A DNA stretch of 57,985 nt from NCBI GenBank assembly GCA_036655755.1, contig JAVVPN010000010.1, positions 1 to 57,985 on the forward strand, written 5' to 3'. Shown one piece after another: positions 7,540-16,882 of the stretch. The stretch's first letter is position 1. Every line of letters begins with the position of its first letter. A model generated the notes under the pieces. It made no database searches. It was not told the DNA's origin and saw only the letters and a list, made by a program, of their open reading frames with translations. Source of the stretch: JAUNSR01 sp036655755. GTDB lineage: Bacteria; Bacteroidota; Bacteroidia; Bacteroidales; JAUNSR01. A program made the position numbers and the translations under genes.

Positions 7540-9066
7540 TCAGGCCTCGCCTCCGACAGTAAGTTTGCTTACCAATGCCGACGGCATACCGCAGGTGACA
7601 GGACATGCCTGGCCATCTTTTCCACAAGTCCAGCTTCCGTTGTCGATAATCGGGTTGTTGGCAACCATGGTGATGTCGGCAAGCGCTTTCGGACCGTTTC
7701 CGATAATGTTGATATCCTTGATCGGCTGCGTCAGTTTGCCATTCTCAATCAGATACCCCGATTTGACATAGAACGTGAAGTCGCCGGCGCCGATCTGTAC
7801 CTGTCCGTTGGTGAATTTATCCACATACACTCCGTTTTTCACCTGTGCGATCATCTCTTCTTCGGTAGCGTTGCCCCCTTCCATATAGGTAGCGCGCATA
7901 CGCGGGATAGGCATTTTGCGGAATGATTCGCGGCGACCATTCCCGGTAGAAGGGATGCCGTAATGACGCGCACTGATGCGGTCGTGCAGGTAACTCGCTA
8001 AGATACCCTCCCGTACGATGTAGGTTTTCTGCCCTTCCACTCCTTCATCGTCGATATTGATAGAACCGCGGTTAAACGGAATGGTAGCGTCGTCTACCAC
8101 GTTGATGTTTTCGTTGCAGATTTTCTTATTCAGCTGATCGGAGAATATCGAAGTGTTTTTGCGGTTGAAGTCTGCTTCGAATGCGTGTCCGATCGCTTCG
8201 TGCAATAAAATACCCGAACCTCCGGCCGCCATCACCACCGGCATCTCACCCCCTTTGGGTTTGATGGCGTTAAACATCAGTGCGGTCTGATCGACCGTTT
8301 CTTTGGCCAGTTGATCAATGAGTTCGTCCGACAGGAATTCGGTTCCCATCCGATAAGAACGGTTTGAGCTTCCGTTTTCTATCTTCCCGTTTTCTTCCAT
8401 CACGCAGAAGGCGCCTAAAGTTACCATCGGGCGATAGTCATAATAGATGGTTCCTTCCGAATTGCAAAACAGAATATGGGATGTTGAATCGTTGAGGGAT
8501 GCGCTTACTTTGTTTACACGCTTGTCGAGCGCAAATATTTTATCGTTGAGTTTTTGCAGATAGGGCTTTTTCATTTCAATACCCACTTCATCCCAGGGAG
8601 TGGTGATGGCATAGAAGTTTTGCACCGTCGGTTTCTCTGTAAGGGACGCCACCCCCTTTGTATTTTCGTAAGTAGCGATGCGCGATGCCGTACGGGCTGC
8701 TTTTAGCATCTCTTCGGGAGTGATGTTTTCGATATAGGCATAGCCGGTTTGATCGCCGGCAATTACCCGTACACCCATTCCGAAATCTATATTCGAATCC
8801 GTATTATTTACTTTGCCATCTTGCAGTCTGATTGAATTGCTGAAAGTGTGCTCAAAATAGAGATCAGCATAGTCAGCCCCTTTTTCGAGTGCTGTTTTTA
8901 ATACTTTTTTGAGTTGCGACTCGGTTACACCAAAATGATCGAGTGCAAATGACAGGCCGGTTCCAGGCCCGGGTTGTGTTGCCGCACACCCCTGCAATAC
9001 CGTAGGAACGGTAAGCGCGCCTAATAGAGCCAGGCTTCCGTTTTTAATAAAATGCCGTCTGTTCAT
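7540..9066 (-). CDS. tldD: TldD-family metallopeptidase with Tat-like lipoprotein signal
   Basis: The 508-residue protein carries the catalytic HEAIGH motif (His289, Glu290, His294) and the C-terminal TCGKDGQACPV region that completes the zinc site, so it is the active subunit. The ATG at 9066 gives MNRRHFIKNGSLALLG: a twin-arginine pattern (RRxFIK), a hydrophobic stretch and a lipobox, VLQGC, near residue 27. A TTG at 9096 would add 10 residues in front of the twin arginines and is less likely. Known TldD proteins such as that of E. coli are cytoplasmic, so predicted export is notable. The partner tldE follows. Confidence 0.88.
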   Translation of the reverse strand: MNRRHFIKNGSLALLGALTVPTVLQGCAATQPGPGTGLSFALDHFGVTESQLKKVLKTALEKGADYADLYFEHTFSNSIRLQDGKVNNTDSNIDFGMGVRVIAGDQTGYAYIENITPEEMLKAARTASRIATYENTKGVASLTEKPTVQNFYAITTPWDEVGIEMKKPYLQKLNDKIFALDKRVNKVSASLNDSTSHILFCNSEGTIYYDYRPMVTLGAFCVMEENGKIENGSSNRSYRMGTEFLSDELIDQLAKETVDQTALMFNAIKPKGGEMPVVMAAGGSGILLHEAIGHAFEADFNRKNTSIFSDQLNKKICNENINVVDDATIPFNRGSINIDDEGVEGQKTYIVREGILASYLHDRISARHYGIPSTGNGRRESFRKMPIPRMRATYMEGGNATEEEMIAQVKNGVYVDKFTNGQVQIGAGDFTFYVKSGYLIENGKLTQPIKDINIIGNGPKALADITMVANNPIIDNGSWTCGKDGQACPVTCGMPSALVSKLTVGGEA

Positions 9067-9241
9067 AAATGGATGTATGTTAATGGTTTGTATCAAAAGT
9101 AAATCTAATTTAAATATTTTATTGTTAATTAAGGGGGTGTTTTATCCTTTTATTCTTCGAATGCGAAAATATTGCGTTTTATGTTTTAAAATTGGTTGCG
9201 GCGATTGCATTTTTTCTAAAAATAAACCTTTATAGGGTACT

Positions 9242-9276
9242 TTTGTGTTCAGAAACAATTCCATTGATTACCTTTG
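9242..9276 (+). promoter_or_regulatory. Candidate Bacteroidetes promoter for phoH
   Basis: TACCTTTG at 9269-9276 fits TAnnTTTG, and TTTG at 9242-9245 lies 23 bases upstream, slightly longer than the usual spacing. The element is 26 bases before the phoH start codon. Confidence 0.45.
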
Positions 9277-9302
9277 TATAAATAAAACACAAATCCTGGC
9301 GG

Positions 9303-10304
9303 ATGATAGAAAGAGTAATCATTTTAGAGAATATCGACCCAGTCGTCTTTTATGGAGTGAATAATACAAATATTCAGTTCCTGAAATCGCTTTATCCCAA
9401 GTTGCGTTTTGTTGCGCGCGGGCATGTGATGAAAGTGATCGGCGAAGAGAAAGAAACGGAGGATTTTGAAAAAATGATCCGTAAGCTCGAAAAGTATTGC
9501 GAAGAATTTAACGTACTCAATGAAGAGATCATCCTTGATTTCGTGACCGGAGAGAAACCGGCAGAGAAGAAACAGGATAATCTGATTATTCATGGAGTAA
9601 ACGGCAAGCCCATTACCGCCCGAACGCCCAACCAGAAAAAACTGGTAGATGCATTCGACAAAAATGATTTGGTATTCGCCCTTGGGCCTGCCGGATCGGG
9701 TAAAACGTATGTGGCTATCGCCCTGGCGGTAAAAGCGTATAAAAACCGCGAAATCAAGAAAATCATTCTGAGTCGTCCTGCCGTAGAAGCGGGCGAAAAG
9801 CTTGGCTTCCTGCCGGGCGAAATGAAAGACAAACTCGACCCTTATTTGCAGCCACTTTACGACGCGTTGCAGGATATGATACCGGCAGCCAAGCTGAAGG
9901 AATTGCTCGAATCGAATGTGATTCAGATCGCTCCGTTGGCTTACATGCGCGGCCGTACGCTGAGCGATGCGGTAATTATCCTCGATGAGGCACAAAATAC
10001 CACTACCCATCAGATTAAAATGTTCCTGACCCGTTTAGGGCTGGGAGGAAAAATGATCATTACGGGCGATATGACGCAGATCGACTTGCCGGCTTCGGTA
10101 ACGTCGGGATTAGTGCAGGCACGTAAGATACTGAAAGATGTACCCGGTATTGCGACGGTAGAGTTCGAAAAGAAAGATATTGTTCGCCATAAGTTGGTGC
10201 AGCGTATCGTGGATGCCTATGATAAGCACGACGACAAAGTGCGCAAAGCAAGATTAGAATTAAAAAATGATAGTTCGGCACAGAATACGGAACCGGCAGA
10301 CTAA
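9303..10304 (+). CDS. phoH: PhoH family ATPase
   Basis: The 333-residue protein has an N-terminal small domain and a PhoH-type P-loop ATPase domain. Walker A GPAGSGKT lies at about 128-135, Walker B VIILDEAQNT near 224-233, and a TGDMTQIDLP motif follows. PhoH/YbeZ proteins are ATP-dependent RNA-related enzymes linked to ribosome and RNA metabolism; the precise role is not settled. The gene stands between a divergent tldD and purC downstream. A terminator begins inside its last codons. Confidence 0.9.
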   Translation: MIERVIILENIDPVVFYGVNNTNIQFLKSLYPKLRFVARGHVMKVIGEEKETEDFEKMIRKLEKYCEEFNVLNEEIILDFVTGEKPAEKKQDNLIIHGVNGKPITARTPNQKKLVDAFDKNDLVFALGPAGSGKTYVAIALAVKAYKNREIKKIILSRPAVEAGEKLGFLPGEMKDKLDPYLQPLYDALQDMIPAAKLKELLESNVIQIAPLAYMRGRTLSDAVIILDEAQNTTTHQIKMFLTRLGLGGKMIITGDMTQIDLPASVTSGLVQARKILKDVPGIATVEFEKKDIVRHKLVQRIVDAYDKHDDKVRKARLELKNDSSAQNTEPAD

Positions 10305-10352
10305 CCGACCTTCGGGTCGGCTGACGCCTATCCGCTTATTCTGTGTTTTTTT
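10279..10352 (+). terminator. Branched terminator overlapping the phoH stop codon
   Basis: An outer stem pairs CACAGAATA (10279-10287) with TATTCTGTG (10337-10345), followed by seven Ts. Inside it is a compact CCGACC-TTCG-GGTCGG hairpin (10305-10320) directly after the TAA at 10302-10304. The outer 5' arm lies inside the phoH coding sequence, so translating ribosomes should affect its folding. Confidence 0.7.
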
Positions 10353-10403
10353 ATATCCCTTTCAATAACAACTTTTTATTTCAACTTATAGTATCATTAC
10401 AAA

Positions 10404-11357
10404 ATGAAGAATGCTTTAACAAGAACGGATTATAATTTTCCGGGTCAAAAAGGAGTTTATCACGGTAAAGTGCGCGATGTTTACAACATTAACGATGAAT
10501 TGTTGGTAATGGTAGCCAGCGACCGTATCTCTGCTTTCGATGTTATTCTGCCGGAAGGGATTCCTTACAAAGGGCAGGTGCTGAACCAGATCGCAGCCAG
10601 ATTCCTCGACGCCACCGCCGACATCCTGCCAAACTGGAAGATTGCTACTCCCGATCCAATGGTTACTTTGGGTGTGAAATGCGAGCCATTTAAAGTTGAA
10701 ATGGTGATCCGCGGTTATCTGACCGGACATGCATGGAGAGAATATAAAGACGGAAAACGTGAGATTTGCGGTGTGCCGATGCCCGATGGAATGGTAGAGA
10801 ACCAAAAATTCGAAACTCCGATCATCACTCCGACTACCAAAGCAGACGCAGGTCATGACGAGGATATCTCAAGAGAAGAGATTATTGCACAGGGAATCGT
10901 AAGCCGCGAAGATTATGAGGCGCTCGAAAAATATACCCATGCGCTTTATCAGCGTGGTTGTGAAATGGCTGCCGAAAAAGGACTGATTCTTGTAGATACA
11001 AAATATGAGTTCGGAAAAGCAAACGGACAGATCATTCTGATGGACGAAATCCATACGCCCGATTCTTCACGCTACTTCTATGCGGAAGGATATGCCGATC
11101 GTCTTGCCAAAAACGAGCCTCAGAAACAGCTTTCAAAAGAATTCGTACGTCAGTGGCTTATTGAAAACGGATTCCAGGGCAAAGAGGGGCAGCAGGTGCC
11201 GTTCATGTCTGAAGAGTATTGCAACAGCGTTTCTGATCGTTATATTGAACTTTACGAACATATTTTAGGTGAAAAATTCGTCAAAGCTGACATCAATGAT
11301 GTAGCTTCGCGTATTGAAAAAAATGTAACCGAATTTCTTAACAGCTATCAGAAATAA
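10404..11357 (+). CDS. purC: Phosphoribosylaminoimidazole-succinocarboxamide synthase
   Basis: The 317-residue protein is the longer bacterial/yeast-type SAICAR synthetase. It catalyses ATP-dependent joining of CAIR and aspartate in de novo purine synthesis. Diagnostic stretches include GKVRDVYNI near the N-terminus, VASDRISAFDVILPEGIPYKG, the VEMVIRGYLTGHAWREY region, and the nucleotide/metal motif LVDTKYEFG followed by LMDEIHTPDSSRY. Its TAA overlaps the next start codon by one base (TAATG at 11355-11359), indicating coupled translation with the methyltransferase gene. Confidence 0.95.
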   Translation: MKNALTRTDYNFPGQKGVYHGKVRDVYNINDELLVMVASDRISAFDVILPEGIPYKGQVLNQIAARFLDATADILPNWKIATPDPMVTLGVKCEPFKVEMVIRGYLTGHAWREYKDGKREICGVPMPDGMVENQKFETPIITPTTKADAGHDEDISREEIIAQGIVSREDYEALEKYTHALYQRGCEMAAEKGLILVDTKYEFGKANGQIILMDEIHTPDSSRYFYAEGYADRLAKNEPQKQLSKEFVRQWLIENGFQGKEGQQVPFMSEEYCNSVSDRYIELYEHILGEKFVKADINDVASRIEKNVTEFLNSYQK

Positions 11358-12100
11358 TGCCCAAAAAATATCAGGCAGAAAAAATTGTTCCCTATCAGGG
11401 CAAGGAGTCGAAGACCACGCAGATTGAGCGGATGTTTGACTCTATCGCCCATTCGTACGACAAACTCAACGTTACTTTGTCGATGGGTATCGACCGCCTA
11501 TGGCGTCGTAGCGCGCTCAAGTCGTTAAAACCGTACGCGCCCAAACAGATTCTCGACGTGGCTACCGGCACGGGCGATCTGGCCATACTGGCTGCCCGTA
11601 AGCTCAAGCCGCAGCGTGTTACCGGCATCGATCTTTCGGAAGGGATGCTCGCTATCGGGCGTCAGAAAGTATCGAAAGCAGGACTCGATCATCTCGTGGT
11701 GATGGAGTGTCAGGATTGTCTAAACTTGCAGTTCGAGGATAACAGCTTCGATGCCATTACGGTGGCTTTCGGAGTGCGTAACTTCGAAGAGCTAGAGAAA
11801 GGGTTTGCCGAAATGTATCGCGTATTGAAACCGGGAGGTGTATTGCTGGTGCTGGAGTTATCCACTCCGCAGTCTTTCCCGATGAAGCAACTCTATGCGT
11901 TCTATTCATTCACCGTGATACCGTTTTTAGGACGGATGATTTCGAAAGACCGCTCGGCCTACGAATATCTTAATAAATCGGTGAAGGCGGTGCCGCAAGG
12001 TGAAGTAATGGCCTCCATCTTCCGGAATGTAGGTTTTCGAAACGTCTGTTTCGATAAATATACGTTTGGTATTTGTACGAATTACAGAGGGGAAAAATAA
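11357..12100 (+). CDS. menG: Demethylmenaquinone methyltransferase
   Basis: The 247-residue class I SAM-dependent methyltransferase has motif I DVATGTGDLAI and the UbiE/COQ5 signatures FDSIAHSYDKLN and VAFGVRNFEELEKG. It makes menaquinone from demethylmenaquinone, the respiratory quinone of Bacteroidales; ubiquinone synthesis is not expected here, so MenG is preferred over UbiE as a name. The start codon overlaps the purC stop. A hairpin terminator follows, and the next gene is convergent. Confidence 0.93.
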   Translation: MPKKYQAEKIVPYQGKESKTTQIERMFDSIAHSYDKLNVTLSMGIDRLWRRSALKSLKPYAPKQILDVATGTGDLAILAARKLKPQRVTGIDLSEGMLAIGRQKVSKAGLDHLVVMECQDCLNLQFEDNSFDAITVAFGVRNFEELEKGFAEMYRVLKPGGVLLVLELSTPQSFPMKQLYAFYSFTVIPFLGRMISKDRSAYEYLNKSVKAVPQGEVMASIFRNVGFRNVCFDKYTFGICTNYRGEK

Positions 12101-12106
12101 AATACA

Positions 12107-12141
12107 AAAAGAGCTCAACAGTTTATCTGCTGAGCTCTTTT
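12107..12141. terminator. Hairpin terminator between menG and the GH3 gene
   Basis: AAAAGAGCTCAACAG (12107-12121) pairs with 12127-12141 with one wobble and has A/T tails on both sides, fitting a bidirectional terminator between convergent genes. Confidence 0.75.
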
Positions 12142-12164
12142 CGTATTTAATAGAATAGCTATTC

Positions 12165-14450
12165 TTAGTTCAATGTAAATTTGGCGCTTTTCACATCGCG
12201 GCTGTTTCCACCCACCATTACGTCAAATTCACCCGGTTCGCAAACGAAATCAAGATTGTAGTTATAGAACTTCAACATTTCAGGAGTGATTTCGAAAGAG
12301 ATCGTTTTTGTTTCACCAGCCTTGATCTGTACTTTTTCAAATCCTTTCAACTCTTTTACCGGACGTGTTGTTGAGCCAACGATGTCGCGGATATAAAGCT
12401 GTACCACTTCCGATCCGTCTGTCTTGCCTGTATTTGTTACATCTACCGACGCTGTGATTACCTCGTTCATACCCATTTGGTCTTTGCTTAATTTCAGATC
12501 GCCGTATGCAAACTGCGTGTAGCTCAATCCGTATCCGAAAGGATATAATGCTTCATTCGGTACATCCAGGTAGCTTGTCGTAAACTTCTGGAACCATTGT
12601 GGCTGCGGACGTCCTGTCATTTTATGATTGTAATGCAAAGGAACCTGTCCCGGCGACTGAGGGAATGAAGTAGTCAGTTTTCCGCTCGGATTTACATCGC
12701 CGAACAATACGTCTGCAATGGCAGGAGCCGCTTCCGAACCACCGAACCAAACGTTCAGGATAGCCGGTACGTTTTCAGACTCCCATTTCAATGCCAACGG
12801 ACGTCCGGTAAACAATACCAACACCACCGGTTTGCCTGTTTTCAACAATTCTTTCATCAATCGCTGCTGTGCATCCGGAATCGTGATGTCCGTACGGCTG
12901 CTTGATTCGCCGCTCATTTCGGCCAACTCGCCCAATGCCGCTACGATCACATCCGCTTTGCTTGCTGCCTGAAGCGCTTCTTTGATCATTGCATCTGCCG
13001 AACGATTGTCACGGCCGATCCCTTTACCAAATGCAGAAGCGCGTTCTTCGTAACCAGCGTCGTCGATTACGTTGCTTCCTTTTGCATAAATCACTTTCGC
13101 ACGGTCGCCGGCCACTTCCTGAATACCCTCTACCAATGTAGCCGGAATGTCGAAGTTAGCAGCTACGCTCCATGTACCCGGCATGTTGCGACGGTCGTTA
13201 CCCAGCGGGCCAACCACAGCAATCGTACCCTGTTTTTTCAATGGAAGCGTGTTGTTTTCGTTTTTAAGCAATACGAAACTTTCTGCGGCGATACGGCGAG
13301 CCACGTCGCGGTGTTCTTTGTTGTACACCTCGTTTTTGGCGCGTTCGCTATCGCAATATTTATACGGATCCTCAAATAATCCCAGTTTGTATTTTGCCTC
13401 CAAAATGCGGCGGCAAGCCTGGTTGATTGATTCTTCCGATACATTTTTATCTTTTACCGAAGCCGAAAGGGTAGTAAGGAATCCTTCGCCTACCATATCC
13501 ATGTCGATACCCGCGTTCATGGCCAAAGCCGATACGTTTTTCAGATCACCCATTCCGTGCGCGATCATCTCATTGATACCGGTATAGTCGGTTACGACCA
13601 ATCCTTTGAATCCCCATTTATCACGCAGGATATCTTGCATCAACCATCTGTTTCCCGTAGCCGGCACACCGTCTACTTCATTGAATGAAGCCATTACGCT
13701 ACCTGCGCCCGCTTCGATAGAAGCCTGATACGGATACATGTATTCATTAAACATACGTTGGCGGCTCATATCTACCGTGTTGTAATCGCGACCTGCATCG
13801 GGTGCCCCGTAAAGCGCATAATGCTTCACGCACGAAAGCATCGTATTCTTTTCGGTCAGGTCTTTTCCCTGATATCCTTTTACCATTGCCGCGCCCAATA
13901 CTCCGGCAAGATACGGGTCTTCGCCCACACCTTCTGAAATACGTCCCCAACGGGCATCGCGGCTGATGTCTACCATCGGGCTGAAAGTCCAGCAAATACC
14001 ATCTGCCGTAGCTTCCTGAGCAGCGATGCGAGCTGACTCTTCTACAGCAGCGGGATCCCAGCTACAAGATAATCCCAATGGAATAGGGAATACGGTTTCA
14101 TATCCGTGAATCACGTCCATCGCGAAAATCAGCGGAATCTGCAGGCGGCTCTCTTCAACAGCCACACGCTGTACTTCGCGGATTTTATCAACACCTTTAA
14201 TATTGAATAAACCACCTACCTGGCCTGCTTTGATTTTTGATGCGATATCACTGCTTTTAGCCTGTCCGGTTGTAATATCTCCGGCTGCCGGCAAATTGAG
14301 CTGACCGATTTTTTCTTCAAGGGTCATTTTGCTCATCAATTCATTGATGAACTGATCCATTTTCTGATCAGTCGCCTTTTGGTTGTCGCCTTTCTGCGAG
14401 CACGAAATCATCATGCTTGCGCAGCACATGGCGGTTACGAATTTCTTCAT
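12165..14450 (-). CDS. Glycoside hydrolase family 3 beta-glucosidase, lipoprotein
   Basis: The 761-residue protein follows the BglX layout: lipoprotein signal with lipobox MISC near residue 17, GH3 N-terminal barrel, GH3 C-terminal domain, and a fibronectin III-like domain at the end. The nucleophile is the Asp in LVVTDYTGI (residue 288). KHYALYG and RDARWGRISEG motifs line the active site. It should cleave terminal beta-linked glucose from oligosaccharides in the periplasm or at the outer membrane. The ROK glucokinase gene upstream on the same strand fits glucose release followed by phosphorylation, although a terminator-like hairpin separates them. Confidence 0.9.
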   Translation of the reverse strand: MKKFVTAMCCASMMISCSQKGDNQKATDQKMDQFINELMSKMTLEEKIGQLNLPAAGDITTGQAKSSDIASKIKAGQVGGLFNIKGVDKIREVQRVAVEESRLQIPLIFAMDVIHGYETVFPIPLGLSCSWDPAAVEESARIAAQEATADGICWTFSPMVDISRDARWGRISEGVGEDPYLAGVLGAAMVKGYQGKDLTEKNTMLSCVKHYALYGAPDAGRDYNTVDMSRQRMFNEYMYPYQASIEAGAGSVMASFNEVDGVPATGNRWLMQDILRDKWGFKGLVVTDYTGINEMIAHGMGDLKNVSALAMNAGIDMDMVGEGFLTTLSASVKDKNVSEESINQACRRILEAKYKLGLFEDPYKYCDSERAKNEVYNKEHRDVARRIAAESFVLLKNENNTLPLKKQGTIAVVGPLGNDRRNMPGTWSVAANFDIPATLVEGIQEVAGDRAKVIYAKGSNVIDDAGYEERASAFGKGIGRDNRSADAMIKEALQAASKADVIVAALGELAEMSGESSSRTDITIPDAQQRLMKELLKTGKPVVLVLFTGRPLALKWESENVPAILNVWFGGSEAAPAIADVLFGDVNPSGKLTTSFPQSPGQVPLHYNHKMTGRPQPQWFQKFTTSYLDVPNEALYPFGYGLSYTQFAYGDLKLSKDQMGMNEVITASVDVTNTGKTDGSEVVQLYIRDIVGSTTRPVKELKGFEKVQIKAGETKTISFEITPEMLKFYNYNLDFVCEPGEFDVMVGGNSRDVKSAKFTLN

Positions 14451-14686
14451 GTGTTTTGTGTTAATTTGAGGAATTGTCTCTTTGGTAATAATTACAAAGA
14501 AATGAATTCTCCATTATAAAGCAGGTACACACTGTGTTATACAATTACTACAGAAGCAAAAAAACACTACTACTTTACTTCGACAAAAAATATTATATTG
14601 TTTAAATACAGGTAGATACGTTGTTTGTCACAGCGGAGGGAATACGGTGGAGGCAGAGAGGGCGTACGCATGATGCAAACGGGTAA

Positions 14687-14722
14687 AAAAAAATCCGGAG
14701 ACAAGTGTCTCCGGATTTTTTT
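14687..14722. terminator. Strong hairpin terminator downstream of the ROK kinase gene
   Basis: A 17-base perfect inverted repeat, ATCCGGAGACA core, spans 14687-14703 and 14706-14722 with a very short loop, flanked by A and T runs. It ends the ROK kinase transcript on the minus strand. The rest of 14451-14739 shows nothing else. Confidence 0.8.
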
Positions 14723-14739
14723 GATGATAACCATCAAAA

Positions 14740-15708
14740 TTATTTTACTTCCCATCCAAGTGCGCTTGCGCCCAATACAGCCGCATCGCTTTCTTTTAAT
14801 TCAGAGAAAAGAACTTTAATTTTTCCTTTCCAGATGTTCAGCAGATTACGTTCCATTGCATCAACAATAGGGTTCATAATCATATCACCTGCGCGAGAAA
14901 GACCACCAAACAGGATGATCGCTTCAGGAGCAGAGAATGCTACGAAATCAGCGAAAGCTTCACCTAGGATGTGACCTGTGAATTCGAAAATTTCCTGTGC
15001 CATTTTATCGCCGGCAACAGCAGCTTCATAAACATCTTTCGATGTAATCTCATTGTTCGGGATCTGACGAAGCAAGCTTGGTTCTTTGCGGATCTCAAGG
15101 AACTCGCGAGCCGTACGAGCCACACCTGTCGCCGAAGCGTAAGCTTCAAGACATCCGGCACGACCGCAACCGCAAGAACGTCCGTTTGGTTTACGTACGA
15201 TTACGTGACCCAATTCACCGGCAAAGCCGTCGTGTCCGTATACCAACTGTCCGTTAATAACGATACCGCTACCTACACCTGTACCCAATGTAATCATGAT
15301 GAAATCTTTCATGCCACGAGCAGCTCCATAAGTCATTTCGCCAATCGCTGCAGCATTTGCATCATTTGTAAGATTTACCGGGATACCGAATTTCTGAGTC
15401 AATAGTTTAGCCAAAGGAATTACACCTTTCCAAGGAAGGTTTGGTGCGAATTCGATATTTCCGGTATAGTAGTTTCCGTTTGGAGCCCCTACACCGATTC
15501 CTTTAATTTTGTCTGCGCCACCTACTTCATCAATCAACTTTGAAAGACCTTTGTACAAATCTTCAACATATTCGTTGATGTCAAGATACTTTTGAGTTTT
15601 AATAGAATTGGTCGCAATCACTGAACCTCTGGCATCAACGATGCCGAATACTGTATTCGTGCCGCCTATGTCAATTCCGACAGCGTACGGCTTATTCGTG
15701 GTCATCAT
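14740..15708 (-). CDS. ROK-family glucokinase
   Basis: The 322-residue protein starts with the phosphate-binding motif VGIDIGGTNTVFG and has the ROK zinc motif CGCGRAGCLEAYAS, preceded by GELGHVIV, whose His is the fourth zinc ligand. The catalytic Asp lies in LTNDANAAAIGE. These features mark a sugar kinase of the ROK glucokinase group rather than a ROK repressor, as there is no N-terminal helix-turn-helix. It would phosphorylate glucose in the cytoplasm, matching the downstream GH3 glucosidase. Confidence 0.9.
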   Translation of the reverse strand: MMTTNKPYAVGIDIGGTNTVFGIVDARGSVIATNSIKTQKYLDINEYVEDLYKGLSKLIDEVGGADKIKGIGVGAPNGNYYTGNIEFAPNLPWKGVIPLAKLLTQKFGIPVNLTNDANAAAIGEMTYGAARGMKDFIMITLGTGVGSGIVINGQLVYGHDGFAGELGHVIVRKPNGRSCGCGRAGCLEAYASATGVARTAREFLEIRKEPSLLRQIPNNEITSKDVYEAAVAGDKMAQEIFEFTGHILGEAFADFVAFSAPEAIILFGGLSRAGDMIMNPIVDAMERNLLNIWKGKIKVLFSELKESDAAVLGASALGWEVK

Positions 15709-15737
15709 ATGGTTGTTTAGAATTTTGTTCCGGTTGG

Positions 15738-15745
15738 CAAAGATA
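15738..15745 (-). promoter_or_regulatory. Bacteroidetes -7 element for the ROK kinase gene
   Basis: TATCTTTG on the minus strand matches TAnnTTTG about 30 bases before the start codon at 15708. No convincing -33 element was seen. Confidence 0.45.
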
Positions 15746-15841
15746 ATCTAATAATCGAATTATTACTCTATTTTAGAGAAAAACACCCTATATTTTTGCT
15801 GTGCAACCGATTGGATTGTTGTTTGTTAATCGTTGATATCC

Positions 15842-16738
15842 TTAACGTAAGCGTAAAGAATCGCCTTCCTGAGGAATATATTCGTCTGTTTTATCATTTA
15901 GTTTATACAAACTTTTCACCCGTATTCCATACAGTTGCGAGATCGAATGCATTGATTCTCCAACCCCTACCGAGTGGAATCGCTTCTCTTTCGGCCCCTT
16001 GCGGTTCTTCTTTTTCAGAAACACCACATCGCCTTTGCTGAGGGGATAATCGCGTGGCACTTCGTTATACGAGCGCAACTTACGAGCGCTAAAGTCGAGC
16101 TCTTTCGCAATCAGATCAAACGTATCGTTTTCGCGCGCCACTACGTAAAGTAGCCCATTGGTCATGTATATCTGATGCGGCTGATACCAGGCGGGTAATC
16201 CAGAATTCTTTGGCGGACGCACAAACTGTTTCTGATCGTACTTATAAAGTTCGTAATCTTCAATCAGTTTTATCAGCTTGTTGGCATACGCCTTATCGGT
16301 GGCATATCCGCATTTTTGCAATCCTTTAGCCCATCCTCGGTAATCATTCGTGCTTAATCTGAACAACGGAGCGTAACGCTCGCGTTTTGCCAAAAACAAT
16401 GAATGGTCATGATATGAATCTTCTGCATGGCTGTATTTGCGGAAGCAATCGTTGCGGCGGTCGTCGTCGTGATAAATTTTCTTTCCGGTCCAGTCGTGGC
16501 ATTTAATTCCGAAATGGTTGTTTGCTTCGCGGGCCAGCCGCCCTTTACCTGCGCCCGACTCAAGCAATCCCTGAGCCAGTGTGATACTTGCCGGAATTTT
16601 GTATTTCTTTTGATGTTCGGCAGCCAGCGGGCCGTATTGCTTAATATAACGTACATATTCGGCATTACGGCTTTGAGCCGTCAGCAACACACTAAAACAA
16701 AAGAGGCAAAGCAGCAGAGTGGTTTTGCGAATAAACAT
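15842..16738 (-). CDS. Secreted glucosaminidase (GH73-like) with LysM domains
   Basis: The 298-residue protein has a signal peptide (hydrophobic stretch ending near TAQS, residue 23). A glucosaminidase domain follows, with ITLAQGLLESGAGKGRLA carrying the catalytic Glu and NHFGIKCHDW. Two LysM repeats end the protein (LYVVARENDTFDLIAKEL and FHSVGVGESMHSISQLYG). It should cut GlcNAc-MurNAc bonds in peptidoglycan in the periplasm, with LysM tethering it to the wall. It is an ordinary Bacteroidetes cell-wall hydrolase with no evident operon partner. Confidence 0.88.
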   Translation of the reverse strand: MFIRKTTLLLCLFCFSVLLTAQSRNAEYVRYIKQYGPLAAEHQKKYKIPASITLAQGLLESGAGKGRLAREANNHFGIKCHDWTGKKIYHDDDRRNDCFRKYSHAEDSYHDHSLFLAKRERYAPLFRLSTNDYRGWAKGLQKCGYATDKAYANKLIKLIEDYELYKYDQKQFVRPPKNSGLPAWYQPHQIYMTNGLLYVVARENDTFDLIAKELDFSARKLRSYNEVPRDYPLSKGDVVFLKKKNRKGPKEKRFHSVGVGESMHSISQLYGIRVKSLYKLNDKTDEYIPQEGDSLRLR

Positions 16739-16829
16739 AACTGATATTTGTATTTATGATCCTTTTATAGAAAGGGTGTAATTGATATTAAAAAATCGAA
16801 TAGGAAAAATAAGCCACCCGAAAACTTCT

Positions 16830-16837
16830 TATATTTG
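16830..16837 (+). promoter_or_regulatory. Bacteroidetes -7 element for the cytidine deaminase gene
   Basis: TATATTTG matches TAnnTTTG. Transcription would start near 16844, which makes the ATG at 16847 nearly leaderless and favours the downstream ATG at 16883. Confidence 0.45.
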
Positions 16838-16882
16838 TAAAAGACAATGGGCTTTTTTCTAACAAAAAAATTATTTATACAG

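Noticed and set aside
9324..10010. 228-aa ORF antisense to phoH
   Set aside because: It lies fully inside phoH on the opposite strand; the composition (many Phe, His, Arg) is that of a reverse-frame shadow.
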